Shown here in pieces: positions 36,301-46,589 of a stretch of DNA of 64,000 nucleotides. Source of the stretch: Cynocephalus volans (lineage: Eukaryota > Chordata > Mammalia > Dermoptera > Cynocephalidae). Made by a program: the position numbers and the translations under genes. Numbering within the stretch: position 1 is the first letter of the stretch; every line of letters starts with the position of its first letter. The stretch is taken from NCBI RefSeq assembly GCF_027409185.1, contig NC_084475.1:15334130-15398129 (forward strand), given 5' to 3'. The notes beneath the pieces were generated by a model. The model did not search any database and was not told the DNA's origin. It saw only the letters and a list, made by a program, of their open reading frames with translations.

Positions 36301-39300
36301 GACCATGATGCAATTGCCTATATTTCTTGCTCGGGTCCTGAAAAATTAAGGGGTGGAGATGAGGAGTTTGTTTCTTGACCAGAAAACTGCGTCAGATTGT
36401 TCAAGCCTGACCACGGGCGATTATGAAGGCTTTACCAGCGGGTCTCCAGGAGCTGCCCTCCCCTCTCCAAACTTGGTCAATGCCAGCACATCACAGTTGC
36501 TGAGGGGAGCACGGGAATGACTCAGCCACCCCTGCTGGCCAGGCTCTTATGCTCATGTGCTTCCTGGCCCAGGCAGCTGCTTTCACAGTTCTCTTTACCA
36601 GGAGCCTTTGGCTGAAGCCTTCTTGGGAGACCTTCTTATCAGGGGAGGGGAAGACAAAGACACTTCTCCACTCTGACTCAGGACTCAGAACTCTTCCTCC
36701 TTAGCCCTTATCCCCACTCTCTCCCCACTGCCAGGTCCACAAAACTGCAGAAGCCATTTGAGCAGCACTTCCTGGGCTGAGATGTCCCCAATGCCTGTGG
36801 TGATCCATCTGACCCCACCCAGGGCCATCCCATGGGGGAAAGGAACAGGAAATGGGGAGGGTAGCCAGCACTTTCTCCTGTCCAGCCTCTTACACTGTCA
36901 CAGACAGTGATTGTTGTCTTAATGGGCAACTGGACACAGGGCAGCTCAGCACTCAGCTCAGCTTGGCTCCTAACACTCCTTAGTCCCCTACATTCAGCTT
37001 TTGCCTACACCACTTTTCACAGTTCTACTCTCACCTCGCAACCACCGAACACAGTGGCCTCTGCTCACTCCTCACCCCACGGACCACCTGTCACTGAAAA
37101 TTATCTCCATTCATCCAGGGCAATACACCCCACCTCTGGTTGTGCACTCTTGCTTTGGTGGGTTGCTGAATTAAAAATCTAGTCGCAGAGACATCTGGGC
37201 TTCCTCCTTCTCAAAGGCTAGCCTCTTACACAGACACACACTACATGCTTACGAACCTTAACCTGCTTCCTTCAGGGGTAAGTGCAAGCTCCTTGGCATG
37301 GAATTCAAAATCGGCACCCTACTTGAGCTTATATTTGCTGCTACCTTCTCTTGCAAAGTCTCACCATGCACTCAGTAGTCTAGCTCCCTCAGGCTGCCTG
37401 TATATTCTGCAAGATTGTAGTCAGGCCCTGAGCCTTTGCTCATATAGCACCTTCGGTCTAGCATCCCTCTCTGCCCCCACATCAGGGTTAGATGAGTCAT
37501 GAGGGCAATCCTCATGATGGGATTAGATCTCTTATAATAAGAGACACCAGAGAGCACTCTTGCTTTCTCTCTGTCCTGGACTCCTGTGTACACCCTTCAC
37601 TGGCACAGGGAGCAGAACTCACTTGGCAGGATGTACATTCCTTTACTACAGCATTTATGCAATTTTATAGATTGTGTTGTTTGCCAGTGTATCACCTGAA
37701 CTGAGATTCTTGGAGACGGAAAGTCAAGTGGAAATGGTCTATATTAGAGGGAATCAGCAGGTCCTGGAGGGACAAGTAAGTTGTACTCACAAGTGGTCAG
37801 ACTCTTGTGGTAGTTACACCTGTGCTGAAGTCCAGCTTCAGTGAGGGGTGGGTACCCGAAAAGGGATGGAGAGGGTCAGCGAAAATAACAAACACAGATG
37901 GAGACCTTGATGCATCACTATGCACGTTCTCTCTCTGTGGGCTGTCAGCGCTTTGGGGCTGGAGCCCCGTAGAGAATGAGACAATGCCTTTTATTTAAAT
38001 TTACAACTCTGTAGGGGGGCTTTGGGTACTATTTTTATTACATCAGCAAGCTTGAGTCAATAATTCAAAAAGCACGGGGGAAATTTTTTTGGTGGTCAGC
38101 CAGTTTTTTCCCTTCATCAGCATGTCTCATGTGATTAGTTTGTGCTTCCTTTTTGGTATCAGGTTATCAGATCAGAACCATCTTCTCATTGTCCTGAAGT
38201 TAACCCTGTGACATTTTCCTGTTGGCAAGCTGTGGTTAATATCTACCCTATTAACAGGGTGGCGGCTATTGCGGTTACAAAGTGATAGACAGTACTGTCA
38301 TATGACCTATGACTATTGTTAAATGTAAGTACAAATTTGCTAAAAAGGAACAATGCTAACATTTAAATTCTAATAGGGGTCTAATGATTTTATGTTCTAG
38401 TGGAATGAAAAGGAACAATGGATATTTGAGCAGCATTATCATGCATATTTTGAGGTTATGCATTGGCTGTGGCCCTGTAATCTTGATCTAAATGTTAAAG
38501 TGTCGTTGTGTACAGCACCATCCCTCACAAAACCAGGTGCACTCTCTTATTCTTCTAAGATCTAATTTTGCAGGTTTAATAATTTTACAGCATATATTTT
38601 TATCCCAATACCTGATTTTTAATGATTTATTAAAACTGGACACCACCAAGTAAAGGGGGTTCTACGGTTTCGTTCCCATATACTTAATTTGTCCCAATCA
38701 TATAATTTCTCATTAATGCCAACCATTCTCTTGCCATTAATACAATCTCCAATAAATGATGTTTGCCAACTTACATCATATTTTGGATGTCCCCTAGGGG
38801 GATACTAAATTTTTCCTTTCCCCATTTTGTATCCCATATATCTGTTCACCCAGATGGTAGGGAGAGGATGGGGATTTCTTTTATTTATTAATTTCTCCGG
38901 TAAAGGCAATTGTTTTTGAAACATCTGTTGGCGTAATTAATTGACTCAAAAGGGACAATTTGGAATTATTCAGTCTTCCTGGATCTTTGGTTGGACTATC
39001 TAATTTTATGACAACAACTATTTGTGTGTCATTTTCTGCGTCTTTCGGAAACTCAGGAAACTGCCACACTGACCAAAACATCAAAAGAGAAAGTAAAAGC
39101 AGTACCACTATGCCAAGGCAGAGATCCTTACAGCGAAAGCAAGTGCTCGTAGCCGTGGCCCTGCCAGCAGCTCTCCCTCTGGCAGCCTTGCCAACTCGGA
39201 GAGGGCAGTTCAAGCTATTCTTTTCAGGACTCCGCCATGGCATGGACCACGCCACACCTGCTGCCTTGCCTATTCCTCAATCCATATTCCTTGTCAACAG

Positions 39301-41429
39301 TTAACAGAAGAAGAAAGATATTTGGCCTGATTTCAGCTGGTTTTGCACATTAAGCTGATGTCGCCTCCAAGTGAATGGTTCTAGCATTTTAAGGTAAATT
39401 TAAGGGTGGCCTTAAAGCGGTAGTTCTGACCCAGGGATGATTTTGCCAGAGGACACTGGGCAACATCTGGAGATAGTTTTGATTATCACATGGGGGAGGG
39501 AGATGCTATTGGCATCTAGTGGGTAGAGACCACGGATTCCACTAAACACCCTAAAATGCACAGAGCAGCTCCCCTGCAACAAAGGAGAAATTAACACTGA
39601 TCACAGCTAGAAGTTCCAATACAGGTTTTCTGCAGAGCCCAAAGAAGCTGCTGCAGTTTTGAAGGGTCTCCAAGAAATTCCCACCAATAATCTCAGTCTA
39701 CATCCGCAGAGTGAGGGTTGCCAAGAAGCCACCTGTCTCTCATCTGCCCATGTGTGCCTCAGCAGCCCCCAGAGAATAATGGCCTCTTTTCCACTTTCTA
39801 AATCTCTGCCAAGTGCTTCTATTGATAAATTCAAACCCACAGAGGGAAGGTGATTTGGGGAAAGGGATTCTGGGATTTCCCTCTGTGATGCCAAAGCAGC
39901 CTTTGAGGAGGTGGTAATGTTGTCAAATTCACAAGAGGGGAACTAGCACTTTTCACCCCTTATCAACTCAGCATCCGTATTGCTATGGACTGAATGTTTG
40001 TGCTACCCCAGAATTCATATGTGGAAGCCCTAACCCCTAATGTGATGGCATTTGGAGATGGGGGGCCTCTGGGAGGTGATTATGGTTAGATGAAGTCACA
40101 AGGGTGGGGCCCCCATAATGGGATTAGAGCTCTTATAATAGGAGTCACCAGAGAGCACTCTTGCTTTCTCTCTGTACATCTCTGTCCCTCTCCACCCAAG
40201 TGCACACAAAGAAGAGTTTATGTGAGGACACGTGAGGAGGTGGCAGCCTACAAGCCAGAAAGTCCTCACCAGATACTTGATCTCAGAATTTCCAACCTCC
40301 AGAACTGTGAGAAAGAATTGTCCGTTGTCTAAGCCCCCGGTCTATGGTATTTTGCTTTGGCAGTCTGAGCTACCTAACACACACATATGTACTCTTTTTA
40401 CCCTTATTAGCTACCAAATGAAGACAATAATAACATTCATGTCTCCCCAGTAAACTTTCTGCATGCAAATCTCCCTATTGGAGGATTTTCGCCTACAGAT
40501 TTGATAAGTCCATGAGTGAATACCTGTGGTCATTTTACTTCCCAGAGGACAGACTCTGCCCTCTGCCCCAAGCCCTGTGCTTCCACTTCCTCAGTGTCAG
40601 TGGCTCTCACCTGGAAGAGTTAGAAGAACGGAGGTGGGAGCAGCCATGTGCTGTCACTTCCCTAGCTCCTGTCTTCTCTGAGCTTCAAGTGCCAGCTGCT
40701 CCCCAGGGACTTTACGTGGAGCCCAGAAACAGAGACCTTCTAATCTCTGGTCAGCTCAGCCACTCCCCAGTGACACCACTTTGTATCTACCTCGATTGTT
40801 GTACTTACTGCCCTGGACGATGGTCTGGTCTTTGGCTTGTCGGGTGCAGAAATTCCAGCAGGCCGACGTGAGGGGTTGAGCAACATTGCAGAGAGCTGTT
40901 ACGTCCCTGCCTCGCCGCCTGTCTTCCTCCCTGTACTCTGAGCTACTTAGAGGAAGTTTCTCGGCTGTGGCTACACAGCGAGACCAGCTGTGGAGACTTA
41001 AACTATCCAGATACCTGACCCCTGCCATGATCGAGTGGATCTGAGCTGGCACCTGAGTATCTGCACTCCTTAAAATTTCCTCAAGAATGGATTCATTCGT
41101 TAGTTCATCCATCACTCTTTCATTCGTCTGTTTATGAGAGCAGCAAGGGCTGGGAAACGTTCTAAAAAGAAGGGTTTTACTTTTATTCTGTTTTTTTGTT
41201 TCTGCAGTTCCTAACATAGAACCTGTCAGGTAGCAAAAGCTTGATATATATTTAATAAATACATGTCTGGATGAATGAATTGGCCCTGCCATTTTCCCTG
41301 ACTGGTCTGCTTCCCCAGGACAGACCCACTCTGTCTCCTGTCCAGCCCCTGTCATTCCAGTGCCCCCTTAAAGCCCCAGCCCCACTCACCTAAGACGATG
41401 AGAAGGAGCAGAGCAGGGGGCAGCCACAT
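30213..41429 (-). CDS. CD300-family (CMRF35-like) receptor, intact four-exon gene
   Basis: Single-pass leukocyte surface receptor of the CD300/CLM family. Exons in transcript order are 41390-41429, 33718-34059, 31983-32088 and 30213-30312. All introns are GT/AG and phases run 1-1-2, giving 588 nt and 195 residues. Residues 1-14 are the signal peptide ([14 protein letters not shown]). Residues 14-128 are one V-type Ig domain with Cys40-Cys108, a second pair Cys54-Cys62, the WWCRG motif and DDADTYWCG. Residues 128-163 are a Thr/Ser stalk. Residues 164-191 are the membrane segment with Glu178. The tail is only about four residues. The V domain looks closest to CD300LF/CD300LD-type domains (from memory). 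An acidic membrane residue without ITIM motifs fits an activating form using FcR-gamma-like adaptors (family knowledge, not shown here). Intron 1 is 7.3 kb and full of repeats. The ortholog name is left open; CD300LD is the best guess. Confidence 0.85.
30470..30990 (+). mobile_element. LINE-2 fragment
   Basis: Diverged L2 wording, including TTTGCTCTCTCTGGGGCTCTTCC and GAATCTCTTGCCC. It lies in intron 3 of the minus-strand CD300 gene. Confidence 0.4.
31725..31922. mobile_element. Palindromic non-autonomous DNA transposon
   Basis: The left arm (AGGGTTATTAGATTTAGCC, AATACAGGATGCTCAATTAA, TTTGAAGTTCAGATAAAC) is inverted in the right arm (GTTTGTCTGAAATTCCAG, AACTGGGCACCCTGTG, GGGCAACCCTC). It lies only 61 bases from the minus-strand stalk exon's donor. 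Confidence 0.65.
31983..32088 (-). CDS. CD300 gene (minus), exon 3: Thr/Ser-rich stalk
   Basis: 106 bases, phase 1 to 2, after acceptor TATGTTCAG and before donor GTAAGC. It encodes a low-complexity stretch rich in Thr, Ser, Pro and Ala, fitting an O-glycosylated membrane-proximal stalk. It aligns by eye with the stalk exon at 51999-52122, including the shared AxTASLA-like and PSTT segments. Confidence 0.78.
32120..33700. other. Intron 2 of the minus-strand CD300 gene
   Basis: Unique-looking intron between V and stalk exons. No further stalk exon with correct phase was found. Confidence 0.4.
33718..34059 (-). CDS. CD300 gene (minus), exon 2: V-type Ig domain
   Basis: 342 bases, phase 1 to 1. 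Acceptor TTTTCCAG lies just above 34059 and donor GTAATTG just below 33718. It carries the canonical Ig cysteines, the extra CD300 pair flanking the C' region, and a tyrosine-corner motif ending YWCGIER. I see no N-X-S/T sequon in this exon. It is four codons longer than the V exon at 50291. Confidence 0.9.
34720..34912 (+). mobile_element. MIR SINE
   Basis: MIR with GCATGGGCTCTGGAGTCCAG, TTCTAGCTTGGGAGAGG and a GGCTCAGAGAGGTTAAGTAA 3' part. Confidence 0.75.
34913..35440 (-). mobile_element. LINE-1 3' segment, antisense
   Basis: Reverse of the L1 3' region: CCATAGTGGCTGCACTAATT, TGATTTGCATTTCCCTGATG, CTTTGCTGTGCAGAAGC-like and TAGTTTGATATAATCCCATG. It lies in intron 1 of the minus-strand CD300 gene, in the gene's own direction. 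Confidence 0.8.
35815..36290 (+). pseudogene. ERV env transmembrane-subunit remnant
   Basis: Short frames around 35990-36060 resemble a class I ERV transmembrane env region: a hydrophilic heptad-like stretch followed, after a frameshift, by Gly-Gly-Val-Cys and a Cys-x6-Cys spacing in which the usual next Cys is Tyr. Several stops are present. It lies in intron 1 of the minus-strand CD300 gene. Sequence from 36300 to about 36700 may be its LTR. Confidence 0.4.
37030..37110. repeat. Orphan copy of the sequence flanking a CD300 V exon
   Basis: Closely matches 34155-34235, which lies just upstream of the minus-strand V exon, sharing GTGGCCTCTGCTCACTCCTC and ACCCCACGGAC. A shorter match in the opposite orientation is present at 50071-50100 before the plus-strand V exon. 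No V exon accompanies the 37030 copy. Confidence 0.6.
37240..37445 (+). mobile_element. LINE-2 fragment
   Basis: L2 3' wording: CTCCTTGGCATGGAATTCAA, CTTTGCTCATATAGCACCTTC-like. Confidence 0.5.
37470..37590 (+). mobile_element. MLT1 LTR fragment
   Basis: Contains TGATGGGATTAGATCTCTTA and AGAGACACCAGAGAGCACTC, matching the middle of the LTR at 39968-40378. Confidence 0.6.
38500..39260 (-). pseudogene. Env-like remnant with 124-codon open frame
   Basis: The frame 38881-39255 encodes a basic Cys-containing N-terminus, one strong membrane segment (about residues 46-63) and a hydrophilic ectodomain-like part with one sequon. Open pieces continue below 38880 in other frames as far as about 38650. 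The layout recalls the leader region of retroviral envelope genes, but I could not name the family. No LTR pair was located. It could also be an unrelated membrane-protein fragment. Confidence 0.35.
39410..39590 (+). mobile_element. Ancient DNA-transposon-like repeat, second copy
   Basis: Shares the order of motifs with 7720-7975: GATTTTGCCAGAGGACACTGG, GGCATCTAGTGGGTAGAGAC and CACCCTAAAATGCA. Confidence 0.55.
39968..40378 (+). mobile_element. MLT1 LTR
   Basis: Nearly complete MLT1: TGCTATGGACTGAATGTTTG, TTCATATGTGGAAGCCCTAA, AATGGGATTAGAGCTCTTAT, CCAGAACTGTGAGAAAGAAT and a final TATTTTGCTTTGGCAGTC. Confidence 0.75.
41390..41429 (-). CDS. CD300 gene (minus), exon 1: signal peptide
   Basis: Forty coding bases from ATG at 41429, ending in a single G before GTGAGTGG (donor, phase 1). 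It encodes [14 protein letters not shown], a short hydrophobic leader typical of CD300 proteins. The 40-base length equals that of the exon 1 copies at 20744, 49229 and 59536, which supports the start. Confidence 0.88.
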
Positions 41430-42255
41430 GGTCCTGTCTCCTCTCCTCAGTGATAACAAGTGCCCAATGCCCTTCAAGGACTTGAAGCCAAGCTCAGAAG
41501 TGAATGCCCTGAACCTGCTTAAATCCATTTTGAGTTTCTCTCTCACTCACTTCCTGCTATGTCTGCAGCTACTTCTGTTTTTACATATTAGGAGAAAAGT
41601 GGTGTCCTTTGAGAAGACTGAGAGTGTGTGATGCAAGCTGTGTTGAAACTTTTGTGTGTGCGGGAATGGAAAAGGATCCAGGCCTGGTCAGGTTTGCAGG
41701 CAAGTGCTTATGAGCTGAGGAGAAAGAGCAATGGGGAACTCAGAGTTGAAGAGTCCAGGGATCTGCTGCCAGGAGGAGAGGACAAAGCTGGCAATGGAGA
41801 GAAGAGCTCTGGGACAGTGATGGAGACCTGATGGCTCTGTGCTCCAGCCTGGCTGGAGAACAGCCTGTGCCCCAGACTCCTGCCAGTCAGCCCCAGACAG
41901 TGTGTCTCAAACCCCTCTTCCTGCCCTGGGCTGTAATCCTTGCCTGAGCCTGACCTCCTCCCCTCCCCTTGGGATGGCCTCTTCTGGGTCCTGAATCATC
42001 AGCAGCACAGGCCGCAGTGGGGGGGGGTGTAAGGACAGAGAAGCTGACTTTTCTCTTCAGCCTCATTTTACCCCAGATCCTTCCTCCCGTCACCTGGCGT
42101 GTTTCCCCTGGCTGTTGGCTGTGGGCCACTCCACTGCACCAAAATTCCTTACTCCAGTGACCTCCAAAGGGACCTGCCAGGGATCTCTCCCACATCCCTC
42201 AGAGGTCCCCTCCCTCCTCCTCTGTCACCTGCTCCCTTCCTGTCTCCTCCCTGAG
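41430..42255. repeat. Inverted duplication, arm 1: 5' flank of minus-strand CD300 gene
   Basis: Read on the minus strand, this stretch matches 48425-49228 read on the plus strand, clearest at about 41845-42255. Shared blocks include TTTTGGTGCAGTG, CAGCCAGGGGAAACA, GGAGGAAGGATCTGGGG, GATGATTCAGGACCCAGA-like and CCCAAGGGGAGGG. It should hold the promoter of the minus-strand gene. No TATA box was assigned. Confidence 0.75.
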
Positions 42256-42268
42256 TTGATTCTTTGTG

Positions 42269-42840
42269 TCTCTCTTTTTTTTTTTTTTTTTTTTTTTCTT
42301 TTTATTTACAAGCTGTGCAGGGTTTGTTCTGCATTTGGGGAGGTTTTTGTTTTATTTTGTACCCCTGGATCTTCCAACCTCTGGATCAAATGTTTAGTTT
42401 AGAAATTATATTTTTATTTCGAAAAGCTCTTTTTTGTTCTGTGACTGCTGATGTTTTTCAAATTCTCTTCTGTTCCCTGAACTCTCTTCTGTTCTGTTCC
42501 CCTCGCTCTGGGGCCATGTTTTTCTTTTGTTGTTTTGTTTCATTTGGTCCTTCTCTTCTATATTACGGGCCTGCCTCAAATGTCTGATAATTCTTGGTTA
42601 TCAGGTCACAGCTGAGAATAAGCCAGGACATTGCTGACTGAGACCTTAGAGGATATAGAAGTAAAAGAGTACATAAAATAGTTCCATTTTATCATGCCAA
42701 ATTCTCCAAGCCTTTGATCCCTTCTTAACTTGTAAGCTTTGTTTTAAGGTGCATGGGCAGAGAGGGGCCTGCTAAACTCCAGAGGATTGGAAGAGGACTG
42801 GAGCTAGGCTGCAGCATCCTCTCTAAGTGCCATTGGTTTC
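42269..42840 (-). mobile_element. A-tailed retroelement remnant, family not recognised
   Basis: A 29-base T run at 42269-42297 followed by CTTTTTATTTAC reads on the minus strand as an AATAAA signal plus poly(A). The A-rich body lacks a coding frame. The 5' limit is unclear. Confidence 0.35.
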
Positions 42841-42855
42841 TCAGACATTCTATTA

Positions 42856-43537
42856 TTTTTTTAATTTAATTTTATTAATATTATTTTTTACATTCTAGGA
42901 TATTGTTGCAGAGCAGTTGGGAGGGAGGGAGAAAGGGGAAAAGGGAAGGAAATGGGATGGAAGAAGGTGAAAGGAGGAGGAGTGGGATTGAGGCCTGTGG
43001 CACCCCCCTCATTCCCACAGGGGAGACCAGGGGGCTTCCAGCAGTGGCCTGGTCAATGCCAGGCTGGGGGCAGATGTCAGGGGGGTGTAGCAAAAGCCCT
43101 CATCTCCCACCATCCCAGCTCGGGAACCTGGGTCCCCTCCTGCTGCGGCTCAGTGGTCGTCGCTGAGCTGGCTGTGTGTGTCTGGAGGACATGGCCAAGG
43201 CCCCCCACTGCCCCAGCTTGCAAAGGCCCTCTTCTCCCGTACCATCTCCAAGCAATTTCATCCAGAGGGCACAGATGCAGCTTCTGCTGGCTCCTGCTCC
43301 GAGCACTCAGCAGCTTCCTCCTGGAAGCAGCCGGGGCTCAAAATGGTCAGATGTTTTTTTCTTTCTCTCATCGTGGCTTCTCCCACCTTCTTGCACTCCA
43401 TAGATCTCTCCTTCTCTTCCTTTGAGCTCTTGCAGCCCCAGCTTGGCTGTTGTTGCTTTTTTATAGGTGTAAATTCGTTGATTTGTGGGAGGGAGTGATG
43501 CTGGGGACCATCTATTCCACCATATTGACTGGAAGTC
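42856..43537 (-). mobile_element. 682-bp retroposon with perfect 17-bp target duplication
   Basis: Flanked by TCTCAGACATTCTATTA at 42839-42855 and 43538-43554. On the minus strand it begins GACTTCCAGTCAATATGG and ends with an A-rich, AATAAA-containing tail. The GC-rich middle has no convincing long frame. The start resembles the 5' UTR of LINE-1 elements (AATATGGTGGAATAGATGG). It may be an internally deleted L1 or a composite SINE. Confidence 0.65.
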
Positions 43538-43554
43538 TCTCAGACATTCTATTA

Positions 43555-44880
43555 AGTTAAAGAACCCTCTGCTATTTCACCTAAGGGTCAGTGCCTGCCT
43601 GCAGACATTGGAGGCATATGAGGGATGCATGTCTGAGGAACTGCTCCATGCACAGAGCTCTAATCGCTTCACCAGTCTCCAGTCCCACTTCCAACATCAC
43701 TCTCCATCACACCTGTTGACTGTGACTTCAAGGCCTCCCCTGAGTTTTAGCAGGTGGCTCAGTAAGATGCAGAAGCAGCAAAATGCAATATATTTTACTT
43801 GTCCTTTACCTTGAGGATACGTCCAATATGCCCCAGACCACCGAACCCCTAAAACTTCTGACATGGCAGGCCCCTGCATTTGTGTGGGGCTTATCTCACA
43901 GTCTCTGCTGCATATCCAGTGGCTAGCCCCTTGTTTTTATCAGGTCCAATAAGCATGATATGATGAGCACAGGGGATTAACTTTATGTTCTGGGCAATGG
44001 CTGAATGATTCAGGTTCCTTAGAACTATATAGTGCAAAGAAGAAAATTAACATAGTCTTGGGAAGACTATGAAAGTATACTGTTGCCCATGCCAAGTAAC
44101 TGCAAACTGCCTCTGTTCCCCTTCCTGATGGGTGTTAGAAAAGATGCATTCGTCAGATCATTGGTCATACACAACACACCAGATTGTGTTCATCTACACC
44201 ACTGGCACAGAAGCTGCAACTTAGCCACTCCTTAAGTTTCCACCAGCCCATTGTTGTTGGTGAATTAAAGGCACATGTATAATGGGACCACTGCTTTGAG
44301 CCCTTTAAATCTTGGAGGGTGGCACTAATCTCTAGTATTTCTCACCAAATGTGATATTGTTTTGGATTTACTATCTTGACCACTGCAGAGGGGCAATTTC
44401 AGAGGCCTCCCCTTGGCATTTCCCAAGATGATCACTTTTAACTCACAGGCCAAAAAGTCCACATGAGAACCAATTGCTAAGTGTATCCATCTCTATTGTG
44501 TTTCCAGAAACCTGGGAAATAACCACTGGGTCACCTCTCTTATCTCTAGGATCGTGATCTTGCCTCTTTTTCCTTTCAGAACTTGCTGCCTGGTCCACTA
44601 ATTATCCTCACCTTGCTTGGACAGTTAAGTGCTTCCACCCGCCCTCTGCTGTTCTAGAATTCTATCCACCCTTTGATCCTATGGCGCTCAGTTACATAAT
44701 GGCATCTCCTCCCGCGAGCCCAGCCTAGAGAGGACAGCCACTACTGAGCCTCTCAGTAATGCTCATGTCTCCTTGCCAGCATATTTTTTATTTCCCTGGT
44801 AAAGGGACTTCTGGGAAGTCCTAAGGATAATCCTTATTTGGTGGGTTTTCAGGTCAGATATAATAGTTCCATCTGAGCAT
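43555..44880. other. Spacer between divergent CD300 genes; no gene seen
   Basis: Low-complexity-poor sequence. Possible old ERV text at 44200-44780, not assigned. Confidence 0.3.
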
Positions 44881-45330
44881 GCTAAATTTTTTGAAACTTT
44901 TAAAAAATAGACTTTACGTTTTAGAGCAGTTTTAGATCCACAGCAAAATTAAGCAGAAAGAACAGCGATTTCCCACATATCCCCTGCCCCTACATGTGCA
45001 CAGACTCCCCCATTATCAACATCCCACCCCCCCAGAGCAATACACTGGTTACAACTGATGAATCTGCATTGACATATCTATCACCCAGAGTCCATGTTTT
45101 ACATGAGGGTTCACCTCGGTGTTGTACTTTCTTTGGGTCTGAACAAATGTATCATGGCATGTATCCACCATTGCAGTGTCATACAGAAAAGTTCCACCAC
45201 CCTAAACATACTCTGTGCTTCTTTGAGCCTTTTCATCCCCTATTCCACGCTCTGCATGGCCATTCTTCATTTCATGGGGGCTTCACTGCTTCCAAGCTTC
45301 CAAGAGCCACCCCCGCAGTGCACTAGTCCC
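44880..45330. mobile_element. Old LINE-1-like (L1M) fragment
   Basis: Contains TTTTAGAGCAGTTTTAGATC, CACAGCAAAATTAAG, CCCCATTATCAACATCCC and GGTTCACCTCGGTGTTGTAC, a known old L1-associated repeat text. Confidence 0.55.
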
Positions 45331-45949
45331 AGTCGCTTGGCTTTGCAAGTGTTAAGTGCCCCTGAGTTGACAAACTCTTCCTAATCCAGCATCACATCCC
45401 ACCGTCCTGATCTAGTCCCTGGGATCCACTTCCACCACCCTTCTATTTCCCACCAGTGTGCATTAGTTTTCCTCTTCCCTTCACACCCAGCATGTCCTCA
45501 GGTCGGCCTTGCTGACACTTAGCCTCAGACATTGGCCTAGTGGTCAGGAGGGGAAATGAGGGCAGATTCCTGAAGTAGGTCCTTAGGAGGTGAGCAACGT
45601 CCTGTCCTGTGAGGTATCTGCTTCATTTGTGACTTTGGAATCATCTTCAACAGGGAGAGCCATTATCTTCTGACAAGTACACCCAGCCACGTTTGCAGAT
45701 CCAGAGGCTTCAGGGAAATGGGAGGCTCAAGTGCTCAAATGCATTGGCAGATGTTTCATCCCAAGTCTCAGGGTCCCACCTGTCCCCATCAGGGCCCTGA
45801 CTTTGTCCTAAAATACTTGCTGGGGCTAAAACTTTAACTTTTACTGAAACTTCACTTCTTTTGAAATTAGATCTTGGCCTGATCTACAGCACAGTTGTTC
45901 CTCCTGATACAGGGAATGAGGGTCCCTTCAGATGCTGCGGAGAAGGGTA

Positions 45950-46450
45950 CACAGATGTTCAGCAAGGCATGAAGTAATGTGTTCATACCAGCACTATTCA
46001 TAGTAGCCAAAAACTTGGAACTAGACAAATGCCCATAAACACTAAAATGGGTAAATTTGGTATATTCATCCAATAGAATACTATCTCATGATGAGAATAA
46101 ACAAGCTACAAATACAGCTACATTGTTACAGGGTGGATGAATCTCACAAGCACAGTTTCACCAAATGAAGCCAGATGCAAAAAAGCGTATAATGTGTGAT
46201 TCACTTATACAAAGTCGGGAACCGACAAAATTAATTTATGTTGTAAAAAATCAGGTGGATGGTTGCCTTTGTGGGTAATGACTGTAAGAGACAAGAGGGT
46301 CTTTGGTGGGGGGGGTGGTAATGTTTGTTTCTTGATTTGAGTGCTGGCTGTGCAGGTGTGTTTCATTTGTGCAAATTCATAGAACTGTGCACTTTTGACA
46401 TGAGCACAATTCTGCATGTATTTTATACTCCAGTTAAAAGTTTAAAAACT
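45950..46450 (+). mobile_element. LINE-1 (L1M) 3' fragment
   Basis: L1M end wording: CACTATTCATAGTAGCC, GGGTGGATGAATCTCACAA, GTGTGATTCACTTATAC and TTTATACTCCAGTTAAAAG. Confidence 0.65.
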
Positions 46451-46589
46451 TTACCATGTAATCTTTCCACACCATTACATACATACTTACTTAATTCTTG
46501 AAATAGCTGCCTGATGTCCCATTGTATACCACAATTAACTATTCCCATACTGATGGCCATTGAGCCTGTTTCTAGTTTTTGCTCTTGCA

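Noticed and set aside
40756-41355. 199-codon minus-strand frame just below CD300 exon 1
   Set aside because: It lies in intron 1, includes an L2-like tail and has no family match.
42252-42587. Phe-rich plus-strand frames after the T run
   Set aside because: They translate a poly(T) tract and an antisense A-rich retroelement.
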